Positions 1 through 6,935 of a stretch of DNA of 7,868 nt are shown one piece after another. Both the position numbers and the translations under genes were made by a program. Positions within the stretch are counted from its first letter, which is position 1; each line of letters starts with the position of its first letter. The DNA lies in assembly GCA_013001365.1 (NCBI GenBank), contig JABDMQ010000238.1, forward strand, positions 1 through 7,868, read 5' to 3'. Under the pieces are notes generated by a model that was given only the letters and a program-made list of their open reading frames with translations, was not told where the DNA came from and did no database searches. The stretch is from Flavobacteriaceae bacterium (lineage in GTDB: Bacteria; Bacteroidota; Bacteroidia; Flavobacteriales; Flavobacteriaceae).

Positions 1-1085
1 GGCAACTCATCTATACTTGTCTTTCTAATAAACCTACCTATCGAAGTAACTCTTTTATCATCTTCCATCACATGCTGTACTTCTTCAGAATGACTCTCTC
101 TTAATGATCGAAATTTATAGCACGTGAATTTTTTGTAATCTATTCCATTTCTCTTATGCTTAAAAAAAATAGGTCCTTTAGACTCCAATTTTATTAATAT
201 TCCTAATAGTGGTAAAAGCCAAGAAAGAATCAGTGTAATAATCAATAAGGAAAATACTATATCAAATATCCTTTTTATGAATTTATTAGCAGGTTTATTT
301 AAAGATGCCTTTTGGATAGAAAGTACAGGTAAATAGTCATAGTACTGTGTTTCCAATCTTTTGGCACGATAATTATCTGTTTGGGTAATGAATTTAAGGT
401 CTATATCATATAGACTAGACAACCTGATGAATTCGTTAACCTGAGCTTCATCCAATTTATCAATAGCGCAATAAATTTCATCAAGGTTCCTATTCGAAGC
501 GATTTGTTCTATCGCATCTTCGATAGTTCCAGAACCCTTTCCTTGACGGGTATAGGTTCCCTTTAAATCATACCCGAGTTCTTTTCTTTTTGTAACTATA
601 TCTTTAAGTTCTCGAGAGCTTTGATTATCTCCAACAATTATTATTTTCTTGATTCCGCTTTGGGCATAATGCCCAAAGCTCTTTAGGATTAACAATCTAG
701 AGACCTTAAAAAGGCTAATAGCAGCAAAAATGACAATTAAATATCTAATTGTAATTAAAGCCTCGACATCTATACTTCTAAAAAGCCCTATAAAGCCAAA
801 CACACAAATTGAAAAAGCGAAAAACTGCTTCATCTGCAAGACAATCAAGGATGCTGCTGATTCAAGCCTATTAGGTTTGTAATAATTTAAAAAGGAAGAA
901 ATAGAAAGCCAAGATATTGTTGAATAAATAAAATATAAGAAGGATTTATTATTCAGTATTTCAATGGGAAAGAAAAAAATCTTTTCATTCCCAAAATCAA
1001 GTATTACTAAAGTAAGCAGGTTTATAACTAATATATCGAAGAAGATAAGAAGAAGATAGCCTACCTTTGAATTCTTTTTCGACAT
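1..1085 (-). CDS. wcaJ: WcaJ-type undecaprenyl-phosphate sugar phosphotransferase, second copy, 3' end cut by window edge
   Basis: This monotopic phosphoglycosyl transferase should move a sugar-1-phosphate from a UDP-sugar to undecaprenyl phosphate at the inner membrane, the first step of a repeat unit. The reading frame is open for 361 codons from ATG at 1085 and leaves the window inside the DELP motif. By comparison with the paralogue at 3678-5018 about 100 residues are missing. Visible parts are hydrophobic segments near residues 9-30, 48-66, 87-102 and 112-127, a nucleotide-fold strand KKIIIVGDN (146-154), a membrane hairpin (about 274-297), KLESKGPIFF (299-308), YKFRS (323-327) and the Asp-Glu pair D359/E360 expected to be catalytic. 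Unusual changes are FFKH for FFKQ, RSL for RSM and DDKR for the usual DPR. The start lies 10 bases after the uxs stop with no clear ribosome site, so the two are probably co-transcribed. The sugar donor is unknown. Confidence 0.9.
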   Translation of the reverse strand, partial: MSKKNSKVGYLLLIFFDILVINLLTLVILDFGNEKIFFFPIEILNNKSFLYFIYSTISWLSISSFLNYYKPNRLESAASLIVLQMKQFFAFSICVFGFIGLFRSIDVEALITIRYLIVIFAAISLFKVSRLLILKSFGHYAQSGIKKIIIVGDNQSSRELKDIVTKRKELGYDLKGTYTRQGKGSGTIEDAIEQIASNRNLDEIYCAIDKLDEAQVNEFIRLSSLYDIDLKFITQTDNYRAKRLETQYYDYLPVLSIQKASLNKPANKFIKRIFDIVFSLLIITLILSWLLPLLGILIKLESKGPIFFKHKRNGIDYKKFTCYKFRSLRESHSEEVQHVMEDDKRVTSIGRFIRKTSIDEL

Positions 1086-1095
1086 ACCAATAGGA

Positions 1096-2082
1096 TTATT
1101 TCATGTTGTAACCTGAAAAATCTTTATGTTCACTGCGGAGCAACTCTTCTTTATTTAGTGCCTTAAAGTAATCAAATGTAACTTTCATTCCTTTTTCTCT
1201 GCCTATTTTGGGCTCCCAATCCAATATCTTCTTTGCTAAAGAAATATCTGGCTGTCTTTGCATTGGATCATCTATTGGCAGCTCCTTATAAATTACCTTT
1301 TGATCAGTACCGGTAAGCTTAATAATTTCTTCAGCAAAATCTCTGATACTAATTTCATTCGGATTACCAATATTAACTGGCAATTCGTAATCACTCATCA
1401 ATAGTCTATAAATCCCTTCGATTTGATCATCTACATAACAGAAAGATCTTGTTTGAGAACCATCACCAAAAACAGTTAAATCCTCGCCTCTCAATGCTTG
1501 ACCCATGAATGCTGGAATAACTCTTCCATCGTTCAAGCGCATTCTTGGACCGTAAGTATTAAATATCCTTACTATTCTAGTTTCAAGACCATGAAATCTA
1601 TGATAGGCCATAGTAATGGATTCTTGAAACCTTTTAGCTTCATCATAAACTCCTCTTGGCCCTATTGTATTCACGTTGCCATAATACTCTTCGGTTTGTG
1701 GATGAACCAAAGGATCTCCATAAACCTCAGAAGTTGAAGCAATTAGAATCCTTGCTCTTTTTTCCTTCGCTAAACCCAGTAAATTATGGGTTCCTAAAGA
1801 CCCGACTTTCAAGGTTTGTATTGGTATTTTTAAATAATCAATGGGACTAGCTGGGGAGGCAAAATGAAGAATGTAGTCTAATTTTCCGGCAACATGGACG
1901 AATTTTGAAACATCATGATGGTAAAATTCAAAATTAGGGAGCTTAAAAAGGTGTTCAATGTTTTTCAATGAACCTGTTATTAAATTATCCATTGCAATAA
2001 CATGAAAACCCTCTTTAATGAACCTATCGCACAAATGTGACCCTAAGAATCCGGCAGCTCCAGTAATTAATATTCGTTTCAT
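1096..2082 (-). CDS. uxs: UDP-glucuronate decarboxylase (UDP-xylose synthase)
   Basis: A 328-residue cytosolic enzyme of the extended short-chain dehydrogenase family. It converts UDP-glucuronate to UDP-xylose through a bound-NAD oxidation, decarboxylation and re-reduction. The Rossmann motif GAAGFLG is at residues 8-14. The segments HFASPASPIDYLKIPIQT (73-90), STSEVYGDP (116-124), GPRGVYDEAKRFQE (141-154) and RIFNTYGPRM (172-181) are characteristic of UXS rather than of epimerases or dTDP-glucose dehydratases. Y146/K150 form the YxxxK catalytic pair. T117, E119 and R276 sit where the human enzyme has its catalytic Thr, Glu and Arg. Length is normal for bacterial UXS. It follows ugd by 59 A/T-rich bases, which places product-using enzyme after product-making enzyme. 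A plain 4,6-dehydratase or 4-epimerase is much less likely. Confidence 0.95.
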   Translation of the reverse strand: MKRILITGAAGFLGSHLCDRFIKEGFHVIAMDNLITGSLKNIEHLFKLPNFEFYHHDVSKFVHVAGKLDYILHFASPASPIDYLKIPIQTLKVGSLGTHNLLGLAKEKRARILIASTSEVYGDPLVHPQTEEYYGNVNTIGPRGVYDEAKRFQESITMAYHRFHGLETRIVRIFNTYGPRMRLNDGRVIPAFMGQALRGEDLTVFGDGSQTRSFCYVDDQIEGIYRLLMSDYELPVNIGNPNEISIRDFAEEIIKLTGTDQKVIYKELPIDDPMQRQPDISLAKKILDWEPKIGREKGMKVTFDYFKALNKEELLRSEHKDFSGYNMK

Positions 2083-2102
2083 TCAATATTTTGTATTAAT
2101 TG

Positions 2103-2142
2103 TAAAAAGCACTTGTTATAAATTTTTATTTAAAAAACACTT
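2103..2142. repeat. Imperfect 12-bp direct repeat in the ugd-uxs gap
   Basis: On the plus strand taaaaagcactt (2103-2114) recurs as taaaaaacactt (2131-2142), one mismatch, 28 bases apart start to start. The second copy touches the ugd stop codon. The 59-base gap is otherwise A/T-rich with no TAnnTTTG box and no terminator hairpin, so uxs probably depends on transcription from upstream. The repeat may be chance in such biased sequence. Confidence 0.3.
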
Positions 2143-3542
2143 CATTCTCCACTTCCAATTTTATAATAAACAAATCCGATATCCTCTAAAGTCTTTTTGT
2201 TTAAAATTCCCCTTCCATCGAATACAAAAGCAGGCTTATTCATTGATTCATAAATATTTCCCCAATCATAATCAATGAATTCATCCCATTCCGTTAGAAT
2301 AGCTATTCCATGTGAATCTTCACATGCTTGGCTTGGATTATCGTGAACAGTAATTAGCCTTCTGTTTTCATCTGAGCTTCTAGTATTGAGGTAATCCATG
2401 TCTGCATATATTTTCTCAGCATTAACTTTTGGATCATAGACTGAAATCTCAGCTTGTTCATTCAACAAATTATCAGCTACCATTATAGCTGCAGACTCAC
2501 GGGTGTCATTGGTGTCCTTCTTGAATGCCCATCCTAAAAATGTAATTTTCTTGCCAGAAACCGTATTATAGAGTGTGCTAACAATATTATCTGAAAACCT
2601 TTGTTTTTGATGATTATTCATTAAAATAACTTGCTCCCAATAGTCTGCAACTTGATTTAATCCATAAGATTTAGCTATATAGACCAAATTCAAAATATCT
2701 TTTTGAAAACATGAACCACCGAAGCCCACAGAAGCCTTCAAGAACTTCGGGCCGATACGACTGTCCATGCCAATAGCCTTAGCTACTTCATTTATATCTG
2801 CTCCAGTATTTTCACAAATCTCAGACATCGCATTAATCGATGAAACCCGTTGCGCTAAAAAAGCGTTCGCCGTCAGTTTTGATAGCTCCGAAGACCACAC
2901 ATTTGTCGTAAGAATTTTATCTCGTGGCACCCAATTTGCATAAATATCAACTAGATCGCTTATAGCCTTTTTACCTTCATCAGTGGCATTATCACCACCA
3001 ATTAAAACTCGGTCAGGAAATAACAAATCTTGAACCGCTGTACCTTCCGCCAAGAATTCTGGATTTGATAAGATTTGGTAATGTACTCCATTACCTGTAT
3101 TGTCTAGAATACTTCTTATTGCTGATGCTGTTCTAACAGGTAAAGTAGATTTTTCAACAACTATCTTGTCAGATTGAGATACCTTGGCTATTTGTCTTGC
3201 ACACAACTCAATGTATTTCAAATCTGCTGCCATGCCTTTACCTTTTCCGTAAGTTTTTGTTGGTGTATTTACTGAAATAAATATCATATCCGCTTCAGCA
3301 ATAGCTTTATCTACATCAATCGAGAAAAAAAGATTCCGCCCTCTGGCTTCCTTGACAATATCATCTAGCCCAGGCTCAAAAACAGGCAAATCAGCTAAGT
3401 TTTGTGAATTCCAGGCGTCAATTCGTGATTCATTTATATCAACAACGGTTACGGTTATATGTGGACACTTCTGCGCTATAACTGCCATTGTGGGACCGCC
3501 AACATAACCAGCTCCAATACAACATATTTTCTTGATGTTCAT
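2142..3542 (-). CDS. ugd: UDP-glucose 6-dehydrogenase, animal/plant-type subfamily
   Basis: Cytosolic NAD-dependent enzyme oxidising UDP-glucose twice to UDP-glucuronate. From ATG at 3542 it has 466 residues, against 494 for human UGDH. The N-terminal Rossmann domain opens with CCIGAGYVGGPT (7-18), followed by VNTPTKTYG (91-99) and EKSTLPVR (130-137). Active-site positions are E163 in NPEFLAEGT, K222 and N226 in SSELSKLTANAF, and the nucleophile C278 in GFGGSCFQKD with D282. These match human E161, K220, N224, C276 and D280 with a constant +2 offset. A C-terminal UDP-binding domain follows (FAFKKDT-like segment, then EWDEF and FDGRGIL). A longer frame from TTG at 3563 adds seven residues, but that TTG lies in a candidate -7 box and family members begin at about MNIKK, so the ATG is preferred. 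The start is preceded by AATAAAA, typical of Bacteroidota. It supplies the substrate for the next gene, uxs. Confidence 0.96.
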   Translation of the reverse strand: MNIKKICCIGAGYVGGPTMAVIAQKCPHITVTVVDINESRIDAWNSQNLADLPVFEPGLDDIVKEARGRNLFFSIDVDKAIAEADMIFISVNTPTKTYGKGKGMAADLKYIELCARQIAKVSQSDKIVVEKSTLPVRTASAIRSILDNTGNGVHYQILSNPEFLAEGTAVQDLLFPDRVLIGGDNATDEGKKAISDLVDIYANWVPRDKILTTNVWSSELSKLTANAFLAQRVSSINAMSEICENTGADINEVAKAIGMDSRIGPKFLKASVGFGGSCFQKDILNLVYIAKSYGLNQVADYWEQVILMNNHQKQRFSDNIVSTLYNTVSGKKITFLGWAFKKDTNDTRESAAIMVADNLLNEQAEISVYDPKVNAEKIYADMDYLNTRSSDENRRLITVHDNPSQACEDSHGIAILTEWDEFIDYDWGNIYESMNKPAFVFDGRGILNKKTLEDIGFVYYKIGSGE

Positions 3543-3560
3543 TTTTATTGAATTGTAGTG

Positions 3561-3592
3561 CAAAAATAAAAAAGAATATCAGACAGGACATA
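3561..3592 (-). promoter_or_regulatory. Candidate Bacteroidota-type promoter for ugd
   Basis: Reading the minus strand, TATTTTTG (3568-3561) matches the Bacteroidota -7 consensus TAnnTTTG. TATG (3592-3589), 20 bases upstream, is a three-of-four match to the TTTG -33 element. Transcription would start near 3555, leaving a leader of about 13 bases before ATG 3542. The box lies in a T-rich run, which raises the chance of a random match. The 135-base gap also holds the 3' flank of wcaJ but no convincing terminator, so ugd may be read from both promoters. Confidence 0.4.
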
Positions 3593-3677
3593 AGTATTTC
3601 AAAAACCTTACGATATGTTACTGTGAATAAGAAACTTGAAAATCAGTCTTAAAGTCATAATAATTAATCAAAATTAT

Positions 3678-5018
3678 TTAGTAGGCCTTTTCTTCCCCTG
3701 AAAATACATTCATTACTGTCTGTATGATAATATTGAAATCCATCAATAAGGACCAGTTCTCAATATAAAAAATATCATATTTTGTTCTATTTACTATGTC
3801 TTCTCTAGTTTCTATTTCCCCTCTATAACCCCTAACTTGAGCCAATCCAGTTATTCCTGGCTTAACAAAATATCTTACCATGTATTTGGATATTTTCTTT
3901 CCATACATTTCATTCTGCCTCCATAAATGAGGCCTTGGCCCAACTACGGACATAGAGCCAAACAGGACATTAAAAAATTGTGGTAGTTCATCGATACTTG
4001 TTTTTCTTATGAACCTTCCTATTTTTGTAACTCTCGGGTCGTTTCTTGTGGCAGAATCCTCAGAACGTGTATTCAAACTCATTGACCTGAATTTATAACA
4101 GCCGAATCCTTTTTCCTTTATGCCTGGCCTATTCTGCTTGAAAAATATTGGCCCTTTGCTTTCTAATTTTATTAGTAATCCTAAAATCGGAATTAACCAT
4201 GAAAGAACAAAGCAAATAATTATTAATGAAAATATTACATCAAATGATCTTTTGACAAAACTATTTAACGGATCTTCTAAGGGAATTTTACGAAGAGATA
4301 GAATAGGTGTTAAATCATAATAATTCAAATGTAGGTTTTTAGCATACAATTCTTTATTGTCTGGGATGAATTTAAGGGCTGTAACGTTTACATCACAAAA
4401 CTCTATGAAAGCTTTTATTTGATTATTGGTATGCTCTTTAACCGAGCAATATACCTCATCAATTTCATTTTCAATTATGAAATCGAAAACGCTATGTACC
4501 CCGCCTAATTTACCTTTAACATCTTGATCGGTGAAGAATCCCAAGTCTCTATAGCCAAATTCAGGAGCTTCGTTGAAAAAACGGCGTAATCTATTTGTAG
4601 ATTCGTTATGGCCTAAGATCACTACTTTCTTATAGTTGCTTCCAGTAATAAGCCTGTATTTCTTAAATATAACATATAAGAAAATGCGCCATAAATTAAG
4701 TGTAATGAAAAGAAGAGTGAAAAATGAAAAAATACTACTTGATGCTATTTGATCATTTCGAAAATAGAAAAATGAAAGCAGCACTAGCAAAAAGATAATG
4801 ATTTGTCTAGTCAAAAGCGATATGATCTTTATAATCTTGGTGAATCGATAAACCTCATAAAACGATAGTATAATGGAGAGTACTATCCAAAAAAACACTA
4901 TGAAAAAGACATCAATTATTTCTTGTGTCAAAAATGTATAAGACAGAAATAATATTATTAATAAGTCAATTATATATAATAATGGCCTTATATATTTAGA
5001 ATATCTTCCTTTTCGCAT
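3678..5018 (-). CDS. wcaJ: WcaJ-type undecaprenyl-phosphate sugar phosphotransferase, complete copy
   Basis: A 446-residue inner-membrane initiating transferase that loads a hexose-1-phosphate (glucose in E. coli WcaJ; donor here unproven) onto undecaprenyl phosphate. Hydrophobic segments are near residues 11-30, 34-54, 68-86 and 95-118. Next comes a soluble nucleotide-fold region beginning KKVVILGHNES (130-140). The catalytic bacterial sugar transferase domain starts at FVKRSFD (254-260), with a membrane hairpin (about 262-283), KLESKGPIFFKQNRPG (284-299), YKFRSM (308-313), NDPRVT (326-331), KTSIDELPQFFNVL (339-352) containing the D343/E344 catalytic dyad, VGPRPH (359-364) and PGITGLAQVRGYRG (387-400). 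All expected family motifs are present. The ATG at 5018 is the only sensible start, with an in-frame stop just upstream. It is separated from wcaI by 137 bases that hold a candidate promoter. The protein is paralogous to the one encoded at 1-1085. Confidence 0.95.
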   Translation of the reverse strand: MRKGRYSKYIRPLLYIIDLLIILFLSYTFLTQEIIDVFFIVFFWIVLSIILSFYEVYRFTKIIKIISLLTRQIIIFLLVLLSFFYFRNDQIASSSIFSFFTLLFITLNLWRIFLYVIFKKYRLITGSNYKKVVILGHNESTNRLRRFFNEAPEFGYRDLGFFTDQDVKGKLGGVHSVFDFIIENEIDEVYCSVKEHTNNQIKAFIEFCDVNVTALKFIPDNKELYAKNLHLNYYDLTPILSLRKIPLEDPLNSFVKRSFDVIFSLIIICFVLSWLIPILGLLIKLESKGPIFFKQNRPGIKEKGFGCYKFRSMSLNTRSEDSATRNDPRVTKIGRFIRKTSIDELPQFFNVLFGSMSVVGPRPHLWRQNEMYGKKISKYMVRYFVKPGITGLAQVRGYRGEIETREDIVNRTKYDIFYIENWSLLMDFNIIIQTVMNVFSGEEKAY

Positions 5019-5023
5019 TTCTA

Positions 5024-5091
5024 GACACTAACAATAGTTAAAATATGAGACTTGAACTTGTCCCGAAACAAAGATACTTTAATGACACTAA
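5024..5091. repeat. 8-bp direct repeat gacactaa flanking the wcaJ promoter
   Basis: The plus-strand word gacactaa (TTAGTGTC on the coding strand) occurs at 5024-5031 and again at 5084-5091, exactly 60 bases apart. The upstream copy lies between the proposed -33 and -7 boxes. The downstream copy is just before the start codon. The placement would suit an operator pair, but eight bases in A/T-rich sequence is weak support. Confidence 0.25.
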
Positions 5092-5099
5092 ATAACTAA
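5069..5099 (-). promoter_or_regulatory. Candidate Bacteroidota-type promoter for wcaJ
   Basis: On the minus strand TATCTTTG (5076-5069) is an exact match to the Bacteroidota -7 consensus TAnnTTTG. TTAG (5099-5096), 19 bases upstream, is a three-of-four match to the TTTG -33 box. The predicted start near 5063 gives a leader of about 45 bases. It lies in the 137-base gap after wcaI, the longest non-coding stretch in the window, and would separate expression of the wcaJ-ugd-uxs-wcaJ block from the packed glycosyltransferase block upstream. Confidence 0.5.
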
Positions 5100-5155
5100 T
5101 AAGTTTAAGAATTGTCTACCGAATACTATTTCAGAAGAAAACAGTTAATTTCATA

Positions 5156-6379
5156 TTATTCATTAAGCACATTTTCAATCATACTTTCAAACTTAGATAG
5201 AACTTTCTCAGACGCGAACTTATCTATTACATAATTTCGTGCCTTCTTGCCAATTTCAACGCCCTTTGATGGGTCCTCTATTAATTCTTCGACAATAGTC
5301 AAACATTTAGAAATGTTCCTTTCATTGACATAAAACCCTCCTTTGGATTCATTTATTACCAAATTAACTTCACTTTCAATATTTCCGGTTATCAAGGAAG
5401 GTACACCGCTAGCCATCATTCCTAGAAGCTTAGACGGCATAACTGAATCTATAACATCATGCTTTTGAAACAAGAAATGAAGATCGGCGCTACAAAGAAG
5501 ATCCGTCAACTCTTCATAAGCTACTGGTTCATAATACTTCGCAATTTCGAGCTGGCTTATCTTCTTGTGCAACCATTCTCGTTTTGCGCCATCTCCTACA
5601 ACGATAATCTCAACTTTTTTTCTGTCAAGACAAGTTGCAAAGTCAATAAAAAATTCCCAATCCTGTTTATCTCCAATATTCCCAGAATATAAAATCTTGA
5701 ATTTCGATGAACTTAAATATGAATGAGGGTTTGCAGATGATGGATCTATTTTGCTCTCATCTATCCAATTAGGAAAATAGAACGTAGGGCGGTGAGATTT
5801 AGTTTTAAGTTTACTAATCATTTTATAACTAATTGTACTATTCACCACTCCTCTGTTCAATAATGCAGATTCCATTTTAAACAAGGTTCTAAAAAGAATT
5901 TTCTTCATCAAACTGGTATTAGAAGAAAGTCCAGTCTGATGTGCTGCATCAAATTCAAAATCCTGTATATGATTCCAAAGCTTTGCTTTTTTTCTTTTTT
6001 TTAACACCCACCCTAGAAATAAAGTGCTGGTATGGGGAACAACACTAATTACTAAGTCACAATCCTTTATTTTAAAAACATTGAAAAAAGAACCAAATGT
6101 GAAATCAAGAAGAAGAAGTATTCTTTTAAAAAATGTCGGGGATTTAGGTACAAATTGCTTATATCTGATAATTTTTGTCTTACCAATAAACTCCGTATAG
6201 AAGGCCTTTTTATTGTTATAATCTTCTCGAATCTTCCATTGAGGGTAACTTGGGAACCCTGTAACAACTGTCACGATATATCCTTTGCTTTCTAGAAACT
6301 TAACTAGTTGAGTATTATACAATCCTATTGCAGTGTCTTCAGGAAAATAATACCCACTAATAATAGTAATATTATTCAA
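5156..6379 (-). CDS. wcaI: WcaI-type glycosyltransferase (GT4 fold), TTG start
   Basis: A 407-residue GT-B glycosyltransferase, the same length as E. coli WcaI. WcaI is assigned the addition of the second sugar (fucose) to lipid-linked glucose in colanic acid; the sugar used here cannot be read from sequence. Shared WcaI features in order are YYFPEDTAIGLYN (10-22), FPSYPQWK.REDY (42-54), VPKSP.FFKR (77-86), HIQDFEFDA (137-145), FPNWID (202-207), YSGNIGDKQ (231-239), VVGDGAKREWL (260-270) and the donor-site segment QKHDVIDSVMPSKLLGMMASG (305-325). No signal peptide is seen; it should act on the cytoplasmic face of the membrane. The start must be TTG at 6379, because an in-frame TAA lies 15 bases upstream with no ATG or GTG between, and the conserved N-terminal strand begins at once. 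It overlaps the wcaF stop by 8 bases, which suggests translational coupling. Other GT4 donors are possible. Confidence 0.9.
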   Translation of the reverse strand: MNNITIISGYYFPEDTAIGLYNTQLVKFLESKGYIVTVVTGFPSYPQWKIREDYNNKKAFYTEFIGKTKIIRYKQFVPKSPTFFKRILLLLDFTFGSFFNVFKIKDCDLVISVVPHTSTLFLGWVLKKRKKAKLWNHIQDFEFDAAHQTGLSSNTSLMKKILFRTLFKMESALLNRGVVNSTISYKMISKLKTKSHRPTFYFPNWIDESKIDPSSANPHSYLSSSKFKILYSGNIGDKQDWEFFIDFATCLDRKKVEIIVVGDGAKREWLHKKISQLEIAKYYEPVAYEELTDLLCSADLHFLFQKHDVIDSVMPSKLLGMMASGVPSLITGNIESEVNLVINESKGGFYVNERNISKCLTIVEELIEDPSKGVEIGKKARNYVIDKFASEKVLSKFESMIENVLNE

Positions 6380-6935
6380 TCTCTCTATTTTTTACAGGTG
6401 TTGCTGGATTTCCAAAGCAAATTTTCATTTCAGGAATGTCCTTTAATACAGTGCTCCTAGCGCCGATAATACTTCCTCTGCCAATTCTTACTCCAGGCCC
6501 AACAAATACATCGGTTGCCAACCAACATTGATCTTCAATTACAATTTTCTCCGAAATAATCTTAAAATCCTTGGTTTTAAAGTCATGGGTTCCAGTGCAG
6601 ATATATGTTTTTTGTGATAAAACAGAATTACTTCCTATTTTAATTTCACCTAAGCTATATAGAATAACATCATCCCCAATCCAACTGTAGTCCCCTATTT
6701 CTACTTTCCATGGGTAAGTTATTTTTGCAGATGGTCTAATTATAACATTCTTGCCAATTTTTGCTCCAAAAAGCCTGAGAAGTCTTCTTCTCCAACCATA
6801 CATTATCTGTGGTGAGGGATTGAACAATAAAGATTGGGTTATCCACCATAACTGGACAATGAATTTTGACCTTCCTCTAAAATCCCTAGGTGTTTCGTAT
6901 AATTTCAGATCTTGAAATGTGCTTTTGTCACTCAT
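6372..6935 (-). CDS. wcaF: WcaF-type polysaccharide O-acetyltransferase
   Basis: A 187-residue acetyl-CoA-dependent acetyltransferase of the left-handed beta-helix (hexapeptide repeat, NodL/LacA-like) family, close in length to E. coli WcaF (182). The WcaF-specific N-terminus is clear: PRDFRGRSKFIVQLWW (16-31), LLFNPSPQ (36-43), RLLRLFGAKIGKNVIIRP (51-68) and KITYPWKVEIGDYSWIGDD (71-89). Hexapeptide repeats run through about residues 60-165. H117 in CTGTHDF is the expected catalytic histidine, and CWLATDVFVGPGVRIG (137-152) closes the active-site region. WcaF acetylates a sugar of the lipid-linked colanic acid intermediate; here it should decorate a repeat-unit sugar. Its ATG shares one base with the stop of the preceding GT4 gene (TAATG), and its own end overlaps wcaI, so the three genes form one translation-coupled set. 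Confidence 0.94.
   Translation of the reverse strand: MSDKSTFQDLKLYETPRDFRGRSKFIVQLWWITQSLLFNPSPQIMYGWRRRLLRLFGAKIGKNVIIRPSAKITYPWKVEIGDYSWIGDDVILYSLGEIKIGSNSVLSQKTYICTGTHDFKTKDFKIISEKIVIEDQCWLATDVFVGPGVRIGRGSIIGARSTVLKDIPEMKICFGNPATPVKNREIE

Noticed and set aside
1498..1850. Plus-strand open frames of 79 and 64 codons
   Set aside because: They lie antisense inside uxs, whose minus-strand protein is a full-length, motif-complete enzyme. Their translations show no recognisable domain.
2018..2278. Plus-strand open frame of 86 codons across the ugd-uxs gap
   Set aside because: It mostly overlaps the ends of two well-supported minus-strand genes and reads as low-complexity sequence rich in Phe, Lys and Ile, as expected from A/T-rich DNA.
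3543..3563. Upstream TTG start that would lengthen Ugd by seven residues
   Set aside because: The TTG coincides with the proposed -7 box, and the added residues have no counterpart in the family. ATG at 3542 gives the expected N-terminus.
3659..3678. Perfect 7-bp inverted repeat (arms 3659-3665 and 3672-3678) just after wcaJ, considered as a terminator
   Set aside because: Both arms are entirely A/T, so the stem would be very weak. No T-run follows on the coding strand, and one arm overlaps the stop codon.
4120..4320. Plus-strand open frame of 66 codons
   Set aside because: Antisense to the conserved catalytic domain of the complete wcaJ copy; a shadow frame.
5101..5155. Possible hairpin after wcaI (CTGTTTTC with GAAATAG) as a terminator
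   Set aside because: The pairing is imperfect and A/T-rich, and no T-tract follows, so termination is not supported.
5459..6267. Short open frames within wcaI on both strands (77 and 66 codons)
   Set aside because: They overlap a full-length WcaI homologue in other frames and show no recognisable domain.
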